DNA of 64,000 nt from Ruminococcus callidus (GTDB taxonomy: Bacteria > Bacillota > Clostridia > Oscillospirales > Ruminococcaceae). Of the stretch, positions 17,210 through 25,905 are shown piece after piece. The first letter of the stretch is position 1, and every line of letters begins with the position of its first letter. Location: positions 1 through 64,000 of the forward strand of contig NZ_JAJFCK010000012.1 in the NCBI RefSeq assembly GCF_020709055.1, in the 5' to 3' direction. The notes beneath the pieces were generated by a model. That model had not been told where the DNA came from and searched no databases. It saw only the letters and a list, made by a program, of their open reading frames with translations. A program made the position numbers and the translations under genes.

Positions 17210-17306
17210 AAAAAAATATGTTTGGCATCGTTTCTCGCTGCTTTCGGCGGATGCCGGACGGCTTGAGACTCACTTTTGGAGCGAATGATAGGAGGATCGC
17301 AACGCT

Positions 17307-19226
17307 ATGCTGCTGCGTTTAACAGATATCAATAAATTTTACAATGGAAATCAGGTGCTCTCCCATGTCTCCCTCACCATCGAGGATCGGGACCGCATCG
17401 GGCTGATCGGTGTGAACGGCTGCGGAAAATCCACGCTGCTGCGCATCATCACGGAGCACGAACTGCCGGATCATCTGGTGGAAGGGGATGGCGATGTCGC
17501 CTATTCCGGGAAGACCAGCATCGGCTATCTGGAGCAGATGGGCGGGTTGAATCGGGAGAGTACCGTCTGGGAGGAAATGCGAAGCGTGTTCCAGCCGCTC
17601 CTGGATACGCAGGAGAAAATGCACGCCCTGGAGGAACAGATGCAGTCCGGCGACCTCTCGGTCTCCGAGGAATACCACCGGCTGCAAACGTGGTTCGAGG
17701 CGAACGACGGCTACCAGATCGACGTGAAGATTTGCACGGTACTGAACGGTATGGGATTCGGACGGGAAAACGACTCCCGCATCATCTCCGGCTTCAGCGG
17801 CGGTGAGAAAACACGGCTTGCCATCGCACGGCTGCTGCTGGAAGAACCGAACCTGCTGATTCTGGACGAGCCTACCAACCACCTGGACTTCAAGACGGTG
17901 ATGTGGCTGGAGGATTACCTGAAAGACTATAAGGGCGCACTGCTGCTGGTCTCCCACGACCGCTATTTCTTAGACCGCCTCTGCACCAGCATTTGCGAGA
18001 TCGAGCAGGGAACACTGACGCAGTACAAGGGAAATTACACAACGTTTACCCAGCTCAAAGAGGCGGCTGTGGCACGCCAGTGGAAAGAATACGAGATGCA
18101 GCAGAAAGAGATCGCTAAGCTGGAGGACTACGTGGCACGAAACCTGACACGTGCCTCTACGGCGAAGAGCGCCCAGAGCCGTGTGAAACAGCTGGAGAAG
18201 ATGGAGCGCATTCCCAAACCGCTGCGTGCGCAGAAACAGGCGAAAGTGCGGTTTACCTATGAAATCGACCCGCCAGTGGAACTGCTGAAGGTGCAGGATG
18301 TTGACATCTCTGTGGGAAGCGGTGCGGAGCGCAAGACGCTGCTGCCCTCCCTGTCCTTTGAGGTGCGCCGTGGGGAAAAGTGGGGCATCGTGGGGGACAA
18401 CGGCATCGGAAAATCCACGCTGCTGCGTATCTTGCAGGGCATGCTGCCCCATCAGGGGAAGATTCGCTGGACCAGCAATGTGAAGCTGTCTTACTTCGAA
18501 CAGGAGAGCACCAACCTGCATCCGGCAAAGACGGTGATGCAGGAGATTCACGACCGTGTGCCGTCCTGGACAGATCTGGAAGTGCGGAGCTTGCTGGGAC
18601 AGGTGCGTCTCACAGGGGAGAACGTGTTCAAACCTATTGGAGTTCTGAGCGGCGGCGAGCGTGCAAAGGTTTGCTTTGCGGTGATGATGCTGGAACACGG
18701 CAATGTCCTGATTCTGGACGAGCCCACCAACCACTTGGACATCGCTATGAAAGAGGTTATTGAGGAGGCAATGGCGGAGTTCCCCGGAACGATTCTGTTT
18801 GTGTCCCATGACCGGTATCTGCTGGATCACGTGGCAGATCATATCCTCTCCCTGACGGCGGACGGCGCTGCCGCTTACACAGGCGGTTTTTCAGCGTGGC
18901 TGGAGGCGCAGCAGAAGCAGGAACAGGCGGCGGAGGAATCGGCTGCACAGGCTGCGGAGAAACAACCCAAGGGTGAGAAGCCGGCGTATCGCTCCAAGAA
19001 GCAGCGTTCCCAGCAGGCAAAGCTGCGTGCCGACCTGCGCAGTCTGGAACAGAGTCTGGATGTGATGCAGGAGGAACTGGATCAGCTGACGGCGGAGATC
19101 TCGGACGAGGCGGTTTGCAGCGACTACCAGCTGATGCAGGAGAAGTGCGCACGGATGGAAGAGCTGCGGGTGAGCATGGACGAAACCATGGAAAAAATGA
19201 TTGCCCTGGAGGAAGAGCTGGGCTGA
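17307..19226 (+). CDS. ABC-F family ATPase (Uup/YdiF/YfmR type)
   Basis: 639 aa cytoplasmic protein with two ABC domains and no membrane segment. Domain 1 has Walker A GVNGCGKST near residue 36, signature FSGGEKTRLAIA and Walker B LLILDEPTNHLD. Domain 2 has GDNGIGKST near 372, LSGGERAKVCFA and a second LDEPTNHLD. A linker with basic helices and a C-terminal Ala/Glu/Gln-rich coiled coil complete the Uup-like layout. ABC-F proteins act on the ribosome, either in translation maintenance or antibiotic protection; which applies here is not visible. Start follows GGAGGATCGCAACGCT. It is monocistronic. Confidence 0.93.
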   Translation: MLLRLTDINKFYNGNQVLSHVSLTIEDRDRIGLIGVNGCGKSTLLRIITEHELPDHLVEGDGDVAYSGKTSIGYLEQMGGLNRESTVWEEMRSVFQPLLDTQEKMHALEEQMQSGDLSVSEEYHRLQTWFEANDGYQIDVKICTVLNGMGFGRENDSRIISGFSGGEKTRLAIARLLLEEPNLLILDEPTNHLDFKTVMWLEDYLKDYKGALLLVSHDRYFLDRLCTSICEIEQGTLTQYKGNYTTFTQLKEAAVARQWKEYEMQQKEIAKLEDYVARNLTRASTAKSAQSRVKQLEKMERIPKPLRAQKQAKVRFTYEIDPPVELLKVQDVDISVGSGAERKTLLPSLSFEVRRGEKWGIVGDNGIGKSTLLRILQGMLPHQGKIRWTSNVKLSYFEQESTNLHPAKTVMQEIHDRVPSWTDLEVRSLLGQVRLTGENVFKPIGVLSGGERAKVCFAVMMLEHGNVLILDEPTNHLDIAMKEVIEEAMAEFPGTILFVSHDRYLLDHVADHILSLTADGAAAYTGGFSAWLEAQQKQEQAAEESAAQAAEKQPKGEKPAYRSKKQRSQQAKLRADLRSLEQSLDVMQEELDQLTAEISDEAVCSDYQLMQEKCARMEELRVSMDETMEKMIALEEELG

Positions 19227-19419
19227 TTTTCCCGGCAGCAGGACGTAACCGGCAGGTGCGGTTTTGTGCAAATCCCATCGGGGAAGATTGCGTCGAAAAG
19301 ATCGAAAAATTGAAAAAAAGCGGAGAAATTTGTTGAATTTCAGAGAAAATATCTGTGAATTCTGTGAAAATGCATGAAGTCAGCAATTTTATTTGGTTTA
19401 GATTTGTTTAAAACGTGTA

Positions 19420-19448
19420 TTGCATCCGGTTTTAAAATCAGGTATCAT
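19420..19448 (+). promoter_or_regulatory. Promoter of the lipoprotein gene at 19511
   Basis: TTGCAT, 17 bases, TATCAT, with the ATG 63 bases downstream. Confidence 0.6.
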
Positions 19449-19510
19449 AAGATTGTGTATTTGCACGGTTTGATTCTATCGAAATGAAAATAGGAAATGA
19501 GGAAAAAATT

Positions 19511-20254
19511 ATGATGAAGACAAAAAAGCTTCTGGCTTTCCTTCTGGCTTCTGCTATGATGTGCACTGCATTCACAGCATGCGGAGATAAGGAGGATTCC
19601 AGCAAGGAAGAATCAAGCGCAGCTGAAACCACCGCAGAGGAGTCCAGCGAGGAAGAAACCAGCGCTGCTGACGAAAGCTCTGTTGCAGGCGAACAGGTAC
19701 AGACCGGCAGCTTCGAAGAGCCGGTTGCCGCTGAGTCCGGCGATGCATATCTGGCAATGGTTGACGGTGAGTGGTACGTACAGTACTGGGGCACAGATGA
19801 AGACCTGCTGACCTATGATGCAGGTGTTGTTCCGATCACTGGCGACGGCGAATATACCGTTAGCGTAAACGGCGCAACCGCTGGTCTGATGTATGATGTT
19901 ACCGGTGATGCAAACGGCGATTACACACCGTCTGGCATGTCCTTCATGGCTGTCATGGTCAAGGACGGTACCACACTGTATCCGAACATGGCAATCGAGA
20001 TCACCAGCATCAAGATGAACGGGGAAGAAGTTCCCATGACCAAGAAGAACTACACCTCTTCGGATGACGGTGTAGAGATGCGTACAAACATCTATAACGA
20101 GTGGGTAAACGAGCTGCCGGAAGATGCACACGATGCAAACGGCGCAGTTACCGATGCTTCCGCTTATTCTGCACAGATCGTGGATAAGGACGCTTTCAAC
20201 AGCGGCTGGACTTCCGTCGAGGTTACCTTCAACGTAACCGGTACTGGCAAGTAA
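19511..20254 (+). CDS. Lipoprotein of unknown function
   Basis: 247 aa. Signal peptide MMKTKKLLAFLLASAMM with lipobox TAFTAC, then an acidic Ser/Glu/Thr linker (residues about 26-65). A C-terminal beta-rich domain follows with several GDGEYTVSVNG-like strands, resembling carbohydrate-binding or Ig-like folds of gut clostridial surface proteins. No catalytic motif was recognised. Start at 19511 follows ATGAGGAAAAAATT. It is monocistronic with its own promoter and terminator. Confidence 0.8.
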   Translation: MMKTKKLLAFLLASAMMCTAFTACGDKEDSSKEESSAAETTAEESSEEETSAADESSVAGEQVQTGSFEEPVAAESGDAYLAMVDGEWYVQYWGTDEDLLTYDAGVVPITGDGEYTVSVNGATAGLMYDVTGDANGDYTPSGMSFMAVMVKDGTTLYPNMAIEITSIKMNGEEVPMTKKNYTSSDDGVEMRTNIYNEWVNELPEDAHDANGAVTDASAYSAQIVDKDAFNSGWTSVEVTFNVTGTGK

Positions 20255-20276
20255 GCAATACACCCCAATCAAAAAC

Positions 20277-20312
20277 GAGGGTCGTCCGCAGGCTGCGGGC
20301 GGCTCTTTTTCA
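20277..20312 (+). terminator. Terminator after the lipoprotein gene
   Basis: GAGGGTCGTCCGCA and TGCGGGCGGCTC form an imperfect GC-rich stem followed by five T residues. Confidence 0.75.
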
Positions 20313-20420
20313 GCAAATTAAAATGTTAACTTTTCGTAAACGATAAACCAAAACTGAAAAAACGACGCAATTACGTGGATTTTCCGATTTTTGATAACAA
20401 AAATTTTTTTGAAAAAAGTC

Positions 20421-20449
20421 TTGACAAATCGCCGGAGATGGTGTATAAT
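20421..20449 (+). promoter_or_regulatory. Promoter of the four-tRNA operon
   Basis: TTGACA (20421-20426), 17 bases, TATAAT (20444-20449), 41 bases before tRNA-Val. Confidence 0.8.
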
Positions 20450-20489
20450 ATTACTTGTCGCCACGGAAAAAACGACGACGAAAAATGAT

Positions 20490-20565
20490 GGAAGCTTAGC
20501 TCAGCTGGGAGAGCATCTGCCTTACAAGCAGAGGGTCATAGGTTCGAGCCCTATAGTTTCCACCA
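20490..20565 (+). tRNA. tRNA-Val (anticodon TAC)
   Basis: 76 nt with acceptor GGAAGCT/AGTTTCC (one G-T pair), anticodon loop CTTACAA, T-loop GTTCGAGCC and encoded CCA. Confidence 0.95.
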
Positions 20566-20567
20566 CT

Positions 20568-20644
20568 GGTCTGGTAGTTCAGTTGGTTAGAACGCTGCCC
20601 TGTCACGGCAGAGGTCGTGGGTTCGAATCCCATCCAGATCGCCA
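20568..20644 (+). tRNA. tRNA-Asp (anticodon GTC)
   Basis: 77 nt with acceptor GGTCTGG/CCAGATC, anticodon loop CTGTCAC, T-loop GTTCGAATC, discriminator G and encoded CCA. Confidence 0.95.
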
Positions 20645-20670
20645 GTGTACTTTGCAAAAAGTACACTTAT

Positions 20671-20746
20671 GCGGATTTAGCTCATCTGGTAGAGCGCCAC
20701 CTTGCCAAGGTGGAGGTAGCGAGTTCGAGCCTCGTAATCCGCTCCA
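20671..20746 (+). tRNA. tRNA-Gly (anticodon GCC)
   Basis: 76 nt with acceptor GCGGATT/AATCCGC, anticodon loop TTGCCAA, T-loop GTTCGAGCC and encoded CCA. A short hairpin GTGTACTTT/AAAGTACAC fills the gap after tRNA-Asp and may be a processing signal. Confidence 0.95.
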
Positions 20747-20749
20747 AAT

Positions 20750-20824
20750 GGCGCTATAGCCAAGTGGTAAGGCAAGGGTCTGCAACACCCTGATTCTCCA
20801 GTTCAAATCTGGATGGCGCCTCCA
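20750..20824 (+). tRNA. tRNA-Cys (anticodon GCA)
   Basis: 75 nt with acceptor GGCGCTA/TGGCGCC, anticodon GCA in CTGCAAC, T-loop GTTCAAATC and encoded CCA. Confidence 0.95.
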
Positions 20825-20832
20825 AACGGATT

Positions 20833-20859
20833 GAGAACGCATTGGCGTTCTCTTTTTTT
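20833..20859 (+). terminator. Terminator of the tRNA operon
   Basis: GAGAACGC-ATTG-GCGTTCTC followed by seven T residues. Confidence 0.9.
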
Positions 20860-20950
20860 ATAGGAAAAATTCAACATGTGTCGGAGCCTATCCCGCATCT
20901 GGGCGTATGCAGCAAGATGCGGAGTGGGCTCTTTTTATAGGAGGACGAAA

Positions 20951-21688
20951 ATGGCGATTTATCTGGTGGATTATGAGAACGTATATATCGAGGGCCTGGA
21001 CGGATTGGAATCTCTCACAAAGTCGGACGAAGTGGTGATCTTCTACACGCAGAACCGCTGCGGACTGACTTTCGAACTGCACCGCCGGCTGATTACCTGT
21101 CAGGCATCGGTGCGCCTGATGGAGGTAACAGCGCTTTCCACACGGAAGAACACCGTGAAAAACGCACTGGATTTGCAGCTTTCTATGTACATTGGCTATC
21201 TGATCGGCAGACGGCCGCAGGTTCCGCTGTACATCATCAGCAAGGACACGGATTTTGACCTGGATTTGACGTTCTTTGTCCAGTATTTGCAGAACAGCAA
21301 TTCCACGCTGGAGATCTGCTCTACCATTGAGAATGCGCTGAACGGCGTGGCATCCCTGCAGCCCAGCCAGATTCTGGAGGCAGCAGAGGAGGAAACAGCG
21401 GAGGCACCGAAAGAACGGAAGACTGCTGTCAAAAAGAACACGGCGCTGACGTTTCCGAAGAAGCTGAAAAAGCATGTGGCAGAGATTCTGGATACGGAGG
21501 ACGAGAAGCTGATTCATCGGGTGTGTGCGATTCTGATGGCTGCGGACAACCTCTTGACGCTAAATAATCTCCTGGCACGCTATTACCACGATGGGCAGCA
21601 GGTGAAAGAGATCTACCATAAGCTGAAGCCGTCGTTCGAAGCACTGCGGGATGCGGCAGTTTCCGGCGAGGAGAACACAGCATCATAA
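20951..21688 (+). CDS. PIN/NYN-like domain protein
   Basis: 245 aa. The N-terminal half (residues 1-125) has IYLVDYENV at the start and IISKDTDFDLDL near residue 98. The acidic residues are placed as in NYN/PIN-fold nucleases, so RNA cleavage or binding is plausible. The C-terminal half is helical and basic, and I do not recognise it. Start at 20951 follows TAGGAGGACGAAA. The gene stands alone between the tRNA operon and a strong terminator. Confidence 0.75.
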   Translation: MAIYLVDYENVYIEGLDGLESLTKSDEVVIFYTQNRCGLTFELHRRLITCQASVRLMEVTALSTRKNTVKNALDLQLSMYIGYLIGRRPQVPLYIISKDTDFDLDLTFFVQYLQNSNSTLEICSTIENALNGVASLQPSQILEAAEEETAEAPKERKTAVKKNTALTFPKKLKKHVAEILDTEDEKLIHRVCAILMAADNLLTLNNLLARYYHDGQQVKEIYHKLKPSFEALRDAAVSGEENTAS

Positions 21689-21704
21689 AAATGAGAGGAT
21701 CACA

Positions 21705-21750
21705 CAAAAAACCGCTCTCCGGTGTTCCGGAGGGCGGTTCTCATTTTTTG
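21705..21750. terminator. Bidirectional terminator between the PIN-like and SseB-like genes
   Basis: AACCGCTCTCCGG pairs with CCGGAGGGCGGTT, with A/T runs on both sides. It serves the converging genes. Confidence 0.85.
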
Positions 21751-21765
21751 GGAATTTCTTGCGGC

Positions 21766-22962
21766 TTACGCTTCAGCGGTATAGAACGGAGCCTTGCCTT
21801 CGCTTGCCTTCTTGCCCATGGGCGACTGCAGCGGTGCGATGGTGCACGGTGCAAACTTGCCGGCGATGGTTGCGGTAGCGTCAGCGATGGGTTTGACATC
21901 TTCCTGTGCGGTAACGGTCAGATCCAGAATGATCAGATGACCGTCCTTGCCGTTGACGTTGATGCCTGCCAGATAAGCGGCCTTGATGCTGGGAATCTCT
22001 GCGAACTTTTCTTTCAGCTCGTTCAGCATGTCCATGGGGATATTTTTCAGATCCTGAAGCACCAGACGGGGCTGGAGGCTGAGCACCTGATCCTTGTTGA
22101 AGGTGATGCCCAGTGTGAAAGGGTCGATGACGATGCCCACAGCGCTGTTGTTCGGGTCGGACATCATTGCGCTGTAGTTGGCGAGCGTCATGGGAACTGC
22201 CTGACAGGACGGGCCTGTGCTCCACTTCTGCAGCTCTGGCAGACTGGTGAACAGCGGGAGCCATTTCTGGTCGTCACGGTTCAGCATAATGAATTCTGCC
22301 TTCGCAGTCACCTGATCGCCGGGCTTGATTTCGTTGGGGATCTCCTGCATCATTGCCGGTGCAATGAAGCGGGCCTTGCGAATGGCGTTGAACAGGGCAG
22401 CTTGTGCCTCCTGCGACTTTTCCTCACGAACGTGGGCAGCTGCGATGATCAGATCCGAGTTCGTGATCTTCTCGGCGCCGAACAGAGCGGTGATGACGTG
22501 TTCCGGATGATTTTCTGCCGGAATCTCCACGCCCTTCATCTCAGCCATCTTCTCCCGCTGTACCACGATGTTGGCTTCAGCCGGATTGATCACGATGCCC
22601 TTGATGCCGTTGTTCTTTCGCAGCAGCAGGTCGCTGTACTGCTCAAATGTGATAACGGTAGTCTCGGCATCCGCATCGTCCTTCCACTTCAGGAATTCCA
22701 GCCAGTCCGTGAATGCCGGAAACAGCTTGGTGCCGGCCTTGTTGGAAACGGCGAGCAGGGAGGCTTCCACCTGACGATTTCCGTTTTCGTCGGGGGTCAC
22801 TTCGTCCAGATTGGTGCGAAGAGAGATCGGTGCGATGAAGGAAGCGTTTTTCAGTGCCTCCAGCATTGCAGCCTCGGTTTGCTTGTTCTGATTTTGTTTA
22901 AAATCTGCCATTGCGGCAACCAGCTCAGGGTTTTTGATTTTGGGTTTCTGCAATTGTGCCAA
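21766..22962 (-). CDS. SseB-like protein with repeated domain
   Basis: 398 aa, soluble. Two or three repeats of the SseB type are visible. Examples are AMLEALKNASFIAPISL near residue 33, LFPAFTDWLEFLKW near 78, then ALFNAIRKARFIAPAMM near 188 and WLPLFTSLPELQKW near 233. SseB is known from enhanced serine sensitivity in E. coli, but its molecular role is unclear. The C-terminal third resembles the SseB C-terminal domain. The start sits near GGTGAACCAAATTGGCAC. A promoter TTGCTT-17-TATACT lies at 23049-23077 on the minus strand. Confidence 0.8.
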   Translation of the reverse strand: MAQLQKPKIKNPELVAAMADFKQNQNKQTEAAMLEALKNASFIAPISLRTNLDEVTPDENGNRQVEASLLAVSNKAGTKLFPAFTDWLEFLKWKDDADAETTVITFEQYSDLLLRKNNGIKGIVINPAEANIVVQREKMAEMKGVEIPAENHPEHVITALFGAEKITNSDLIIAAAHVREEKSQEAQAALFNAIRKARFIAPAMMQEIPNEIKPGDQVTAKAEFIMLNRDDQKWLPLFTSLPELQKWSTGPSCQAVPMTLANYSAMMSDPNNSAVGIVIDPFTLGITFNKDQVLSLQPRLVLQDLKNIPMDMLNELKEKFAEIPSIKAAYLAGINVNGKDGHLIILDLTVTAQEDVKPIADATATIAGKFAPCTIAPLQSPMGKKASEGKAPFYTAEA

Positions 22963-23048
22963 TTTGGTTCACCTCATCCAAAGATTATCGCCCGAAATGT
23001 GGCTGCGAGCGTTGGACTTGCCGCGCAGGTATTTACAGGGATACTCTA

Positions 23049-23077
23049 AGTATAGCATACCTTTTGCAAAAAAGCAA
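23049..23077 (-). promoter_or_regulatory. Promoter of the SseB-like gene
   Basis: Minus strand TTGCTT, 17 bases, TATACT. Between it and the end of rpmB (23078-23229) I see nothing further to annotate. Confidence 0.6.
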
Positions 23078-23229
23078 GGGAATTTCCACAAAAAATACGA
23101 AGGTGTCGGAAATTGCTTTCACAAGTTGCCGAAAAAGCGGAGTTTTTCGGGAAAAATGAAAAACCAGAAGCTGCAAACTTTGCAAACCTCTGGCGATTTT
23201 TCATCTTCAATTTGGGGAAGAAGCGAGCC

Positions 23230-23415
23230 TTACGCGCGTTCTACTTTGCCGGAGCGCAGGCATCTGGAGCAAACGTATACATGACAGGGAGCTCCTTTTA
23301 CAATCGCTTTCACACGCTTTACGTTCGGCTTCCATGTTCTGTTCGAGCGTCTGTGGGAGTGGGAAACCTTGATTCCGAAAGTAACACCCTTTCCGCAAAA
23401 TTCACATTTAGCCAT
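23230..23415 (-). CDS. rpmB: Ribosomal protein bL28
   Basis: 61 aa, the normal length. MAKCEFCGKGVTFGIKVSHSHRRSNRTWKPN is the hallmark start, and two CxxC pairs (CEFC, CSRC) mark the zinc-binding form. Part of the large ribosomal subunit. Start at 23415 follows AAGGAGGTGCAGATAGA. The start codon is enclosed in an 11-bp perfect inverted repeat with the upstream leader (23411-23421 with 23461-23471), which could hide it from ribosomes. Monocistronic under a TTGCAT-17-TAAAAT promoter. Confidence 0.96.
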   Translation of the reverse strand: MAKCEFCGKGVTFGIKVSHSHRRSNRTWKPNVKRVKAIVKGAPCHVYVCSRCLRSGKVERA

Positions 23416-23471
23416 TCTATCTGCACCTCCTTACGAACATGTTTGCATGTCAAACCACTCGATAGAATGGC
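23411..23471 (-). promoter_or_regulatory. Candidate start-codon-sequestering leader hairpin of rpmB
   Basis: On the minus strand GCCATTCTATC (23461-23471) is perfectly complementary to GATAGAATGGC (23411-23421), which contains the rpmB ATG. The Shine-Dalgarno GGAGG lies in the enclosed loop beside a small ACATG-CAAA-CATGT hairpin. This is the geometry of a translational control element. Confidence 0.55.
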
Positions 23472-23489
23472 TTGAAAACTAACATATCT

Positions 23490-23518
23490 ATTTTATCAGA
23501 TTTTCAAAAAAAATGCAA
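23490..23518 (-). promoter_or_regulatory. rpmB promoter
   Basis: Minus strand TTGCAT, 17 bases, TAAAAT. Transcription would begin shortly before the 5' arm of the leader hairpin. Confidence 0.65.
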
Positions 23519-23734
23519 GCGTTTTGTTGGAATCTTTTCAATATTTTTTTATTGCACCGGTTTTCTTTTGAAATCAATGCGCAGATACTGATTTTTCGAA
23601 AAATCAGACGAAAAAGATTGAAAAAACAAGATTCCGGATTCGGCGCAGACCGCTGCCGCAGCCGGAAAAATCGGATTTTTTGTTCCTGCGCCACGGGCAC
23701 TCTGCGGATTTTTTGCCAATCGGGGAAAATAGAC

Positions 23735-23763
23735 TTGAAATTCAGCAGAGAATCATGTATAAT
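23735..23763 (+). promoter_or_regulatory. Promoter of the site-2 protease-scpAB operon
   Basis: TTGAAA (23735-23740), 17 bases, TATAAT (23758-23763). The stretch 23519-23734 upstream holds nothing else recognisable. Confidence 0.7.
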
Positions 23764-23871
23764 AGAAAAGAGTATCGTGTACAACATCCGCCTTTTGTTT
23801 TTGGACGGGTGTGTTTTTCAAAAAACGGAAACTGCCGCCTGAAAAACAGGCGCTGCGAAGGGAGTCTGCAC

Positions 23872-24552
23872 ATGGGTATTTTCAGCTCATTATTTCATTT
23901 GAATCGGTATATGCTTTTGGCACGGGTGGTGATCATCCTGCTGATCCTGCCGCTGCACGAGTTTGCGCACGGCTGGATGGCTCGCCGGTTCGGCGATGAC
24001 ACAGCAGAGGCAAACGGTCGGCTGACCCTGAATCCGCTGATGCATCTGGATCCGCTTGGTTCTGTGCTCCTGCTGTTCACCGGCTTCGGCTGGGCAAAGC
24101 CGGTTCCCATCAATCCAGCACGGATGAACAATCCCCGAAAGGGCATCATCTGGACATCCCTTGCCGGCCCGTTTTCCAACCTGCTGGCAGCACTGCTGGG
24201 CGTGATTCTACTGCAGGTGGAGTTCCCGTTTTATGCGGCGAACGCCGGCAGCGCCGTCCTGCTTGCCATCCACTACTTCCTGTCTGGATTTGTCACGGTC
24301 AACATCAGTCTGGCAGTGTTCAACCTGATTCCGATTCCGCCGCTAGACGGTTCCAAGGTGCTCATGATGCTGCTGCCCTACCGGCAGTCCTACTGGATGC
24401 AGCAGCACCAGCAGGTGCTTTCTATTGTGCTCTGGGTTCTGATTCTGATCGGCGCACTGAGCACACCGCTGAACTACCTGTGCAGCTGGATCGTGCAGTT
24501 CTTTCTCTGGGCGACCAACTGGATTGGCACGCTGGTTCAGATGCTGATGTGA
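23872..24552 (+). CDS. Site-2 protease family (M50) membrane metalloprotease
   Basis: 226 aa integral membrane protein. The zinc-binding motif HEFAHG lies in the first helix region (residues about 27-32) and the second metal site NLIPIPPLDGS near residue 155, as in the short M50/YwhC-like rhomboid-length family. Cleaves transmembrane segments of unknown substrates. The start at 23872 (MGIFSS) follows GAAGGGAGTCTGCAC. It is the first gene of the operon with scpA and scpB, a conserved clostridial arrangement. Confidence 0.9.
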   Translation: MGIFSSLFHLNRYMLLARVVIILLILPLHEFAHGWMARRFGDDTAEANGRLTLNPLMHLDPLGSVLLLFTGFGWAKPVPINPARMNNPRKGIIWTSLAGPFSNLLAALLGVILLQVEFPFYAANAGSAVLLAIHYFLSGFVTVNISLAVFNLIPIPPLDGSKVLMMLLPYRQSYWMQQHQQVLSIVLWVLILIGALSTPLNYLCSWIVQFFLWATNWIGTLVQMLM

Positions 24553-24555
24553 TCC

Positions 24556-25290
24556 ATGGAGAAAATTTCGTTTCAGCTGGAGGTCTTTGAGGGGCCTTTG
24601 GACTTGCTGCTCAGTCTGATCTCCAAGCACAAGCTGAATATCTATGACATTGAGATCTCCCGCTTGCTGGAGCAGTATCTGGCGTATCTCGACCAGTGCC
24701 GGGAACAGGATCTGGAGCTTGCCGGCGAATTTCTGGAGATGGCGGCACGGCTCATCTATATTAAGACGGCAGCCCTTTTGCCGCGGCCGGAGGAAGCGCA
24801 TCGGGAAAAACAGGCGCTGCAGGGGGCACTGATCGAGTACGCTCTGTGCAAACAGGCGGCGCAGGCACTGGCGGGACGGTTTATCGGCAACCAGATTTTC
24901 GTGCGCCGGCCCATGCCGGTCTCGGTCTCTCCGGCGTATGCTCTGCACCACGATGTCGCTGTGCTGCGGGAGGCGTGGGATCAGATGGGGCAGAAGCGGT
25001 TTTCCCCGCCGGATACCGCACGGGAACGCTTACAGTCTGTGGTGAGCCAGCCTGTGGTTTCTGTGATGTCCAAGGTGGTCTATGTCATGCGGAAGGTCTA
25101 TCACAATGAGCACGTCTATCTTGGCGCACTGTATGCCGATGTGCGGGAGCGTTCCGCACGGGTGGCGCTGTTTCTGGCGGTGCTGGAACTGACCAAACAC
25201 GGCAGGATCGGCATCAGCGAGGACAGCACTTATCTTTACCGGCGGACGGACGGCAGGAAAAAATCACGCCGTATGGAAACGGCGGAATAA
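24556..25290 (+). CDS. scpA: Segregation and condensation protein A
   Basis: 244 aa kleisin subunit of the SMC-ScpAB condensin, needed for chromosome compaction and segregation. The N-terminus SFQLEVFEGPLDLLLSLISKHKLNIYDI is the family signature. The C-terminal winged-helix part binds the SMC head. Start lies three bases after the previous stop with no clear ribosome site, so translation is probably coupled. Confidence 0.95.
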   Translation: MEKISFQLEVFEGPLDLLLSLISKHKLNIYDIEISRLLEQYLAYLDQCREQDLELAGEFLEMAARLIYIKTAALLPRPEEAHREKQALQGALIEYALCKQAAQALAGRFIGNQIFVRRPMPVSVSPAYALHHDVAVLREAWDQMGQKRFSPPDTARERLQSVVSQPVVSVMSKVVYVMRKVYHNEHVYLGALYADVRERSARVALFLAVLELTKHGRIGISEDSTYLYRRTDGRKKSRRMETAE

Positions 25291-25313
25291 TTCAAGAAAT
25301 GCAGGAAATGATA

Positions 25314-25892
25314 ATGGAAGGAAACACCAGTTCCGCACTGATCGGTGCGGTAGAAGCGGTTTTGTTTGCCTGCGGAGAACCGGTTTCTCTGGCAAGGCTG
25401 CAAGAGGCTTGTCATGTGGGAAAGCCGGAGATCTGCCAGGCGCTGGAAACACTGGAACAGCAGTACCGGCGGCGAAAGAGTGCACTTCATGTGCAGCAGC
25501 TGGAGAATGCCTACCAGCTCTGCACACGGCAGGAATACGCCGGCGTGATCGCACGAGCGGCAGAGACCAAGAAGTCCGTACCGCTTTCGCCGGCAGCCAT
25601 GGAGGTGCTGACCATTGTCGCCTATAACCAGCCGGTGAGCAAGAGCTTTGTGGAGCATGTGCGTGGCGTGGACAGCAGTTCTGTGGTGAACACGCTGGTG
25701 GAAAAGGAGCTGCTGACAGAGGCAGGCAGACTGGCAGTTCCGGGGCATCCCATCGCATATGCGACGACACCGCATTTTCTGCGGTGCTTCGGGCTTTCCT
25801 CATTGGAGGAACTGCCGCCGCTGCCTAATGTCATACAGCAGGAATCACCGGAGGAACTTCTGGAAGAGGACGCACTTCCAGCGTCGCAATAG
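25314..25892 (+). CDS. scpB: Segregation and condensation protein B
   Basis: 192 aa. Tandem winged-helix dimer that holds ScpA. Recognised by AVEAVLFACGEPVSLARL at the start and the strongly conserved LSPAAMEVLTIVAYNQPVSK in the middle. ATG at 25314 is favoured by AGGAA at 25303-25307; in-frame ATGs at 25299 and 25308 lack spacing. Follows scpA by 23 bases. Confidence 0.94.
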   Translation: MEGNTSSALIGAVEAVLFACGEPVSLARLQEACHVGKPEICQALETLEQQYRRRKSALHVQQLENAYQLCTRQEYAGVIARAAETKKSVPLSPAAMEVLTIVAYNQPVSKSFVEHVRGVDSSSVVNTLVEKELLTEAGRLAVPGHPIAYATTPHFLRCFGLSSLEELPPLPNVIQQESPEELLEEDALPASQ

Positions 25893-25905
25893 GAGGTTGT
25901 GCTGC

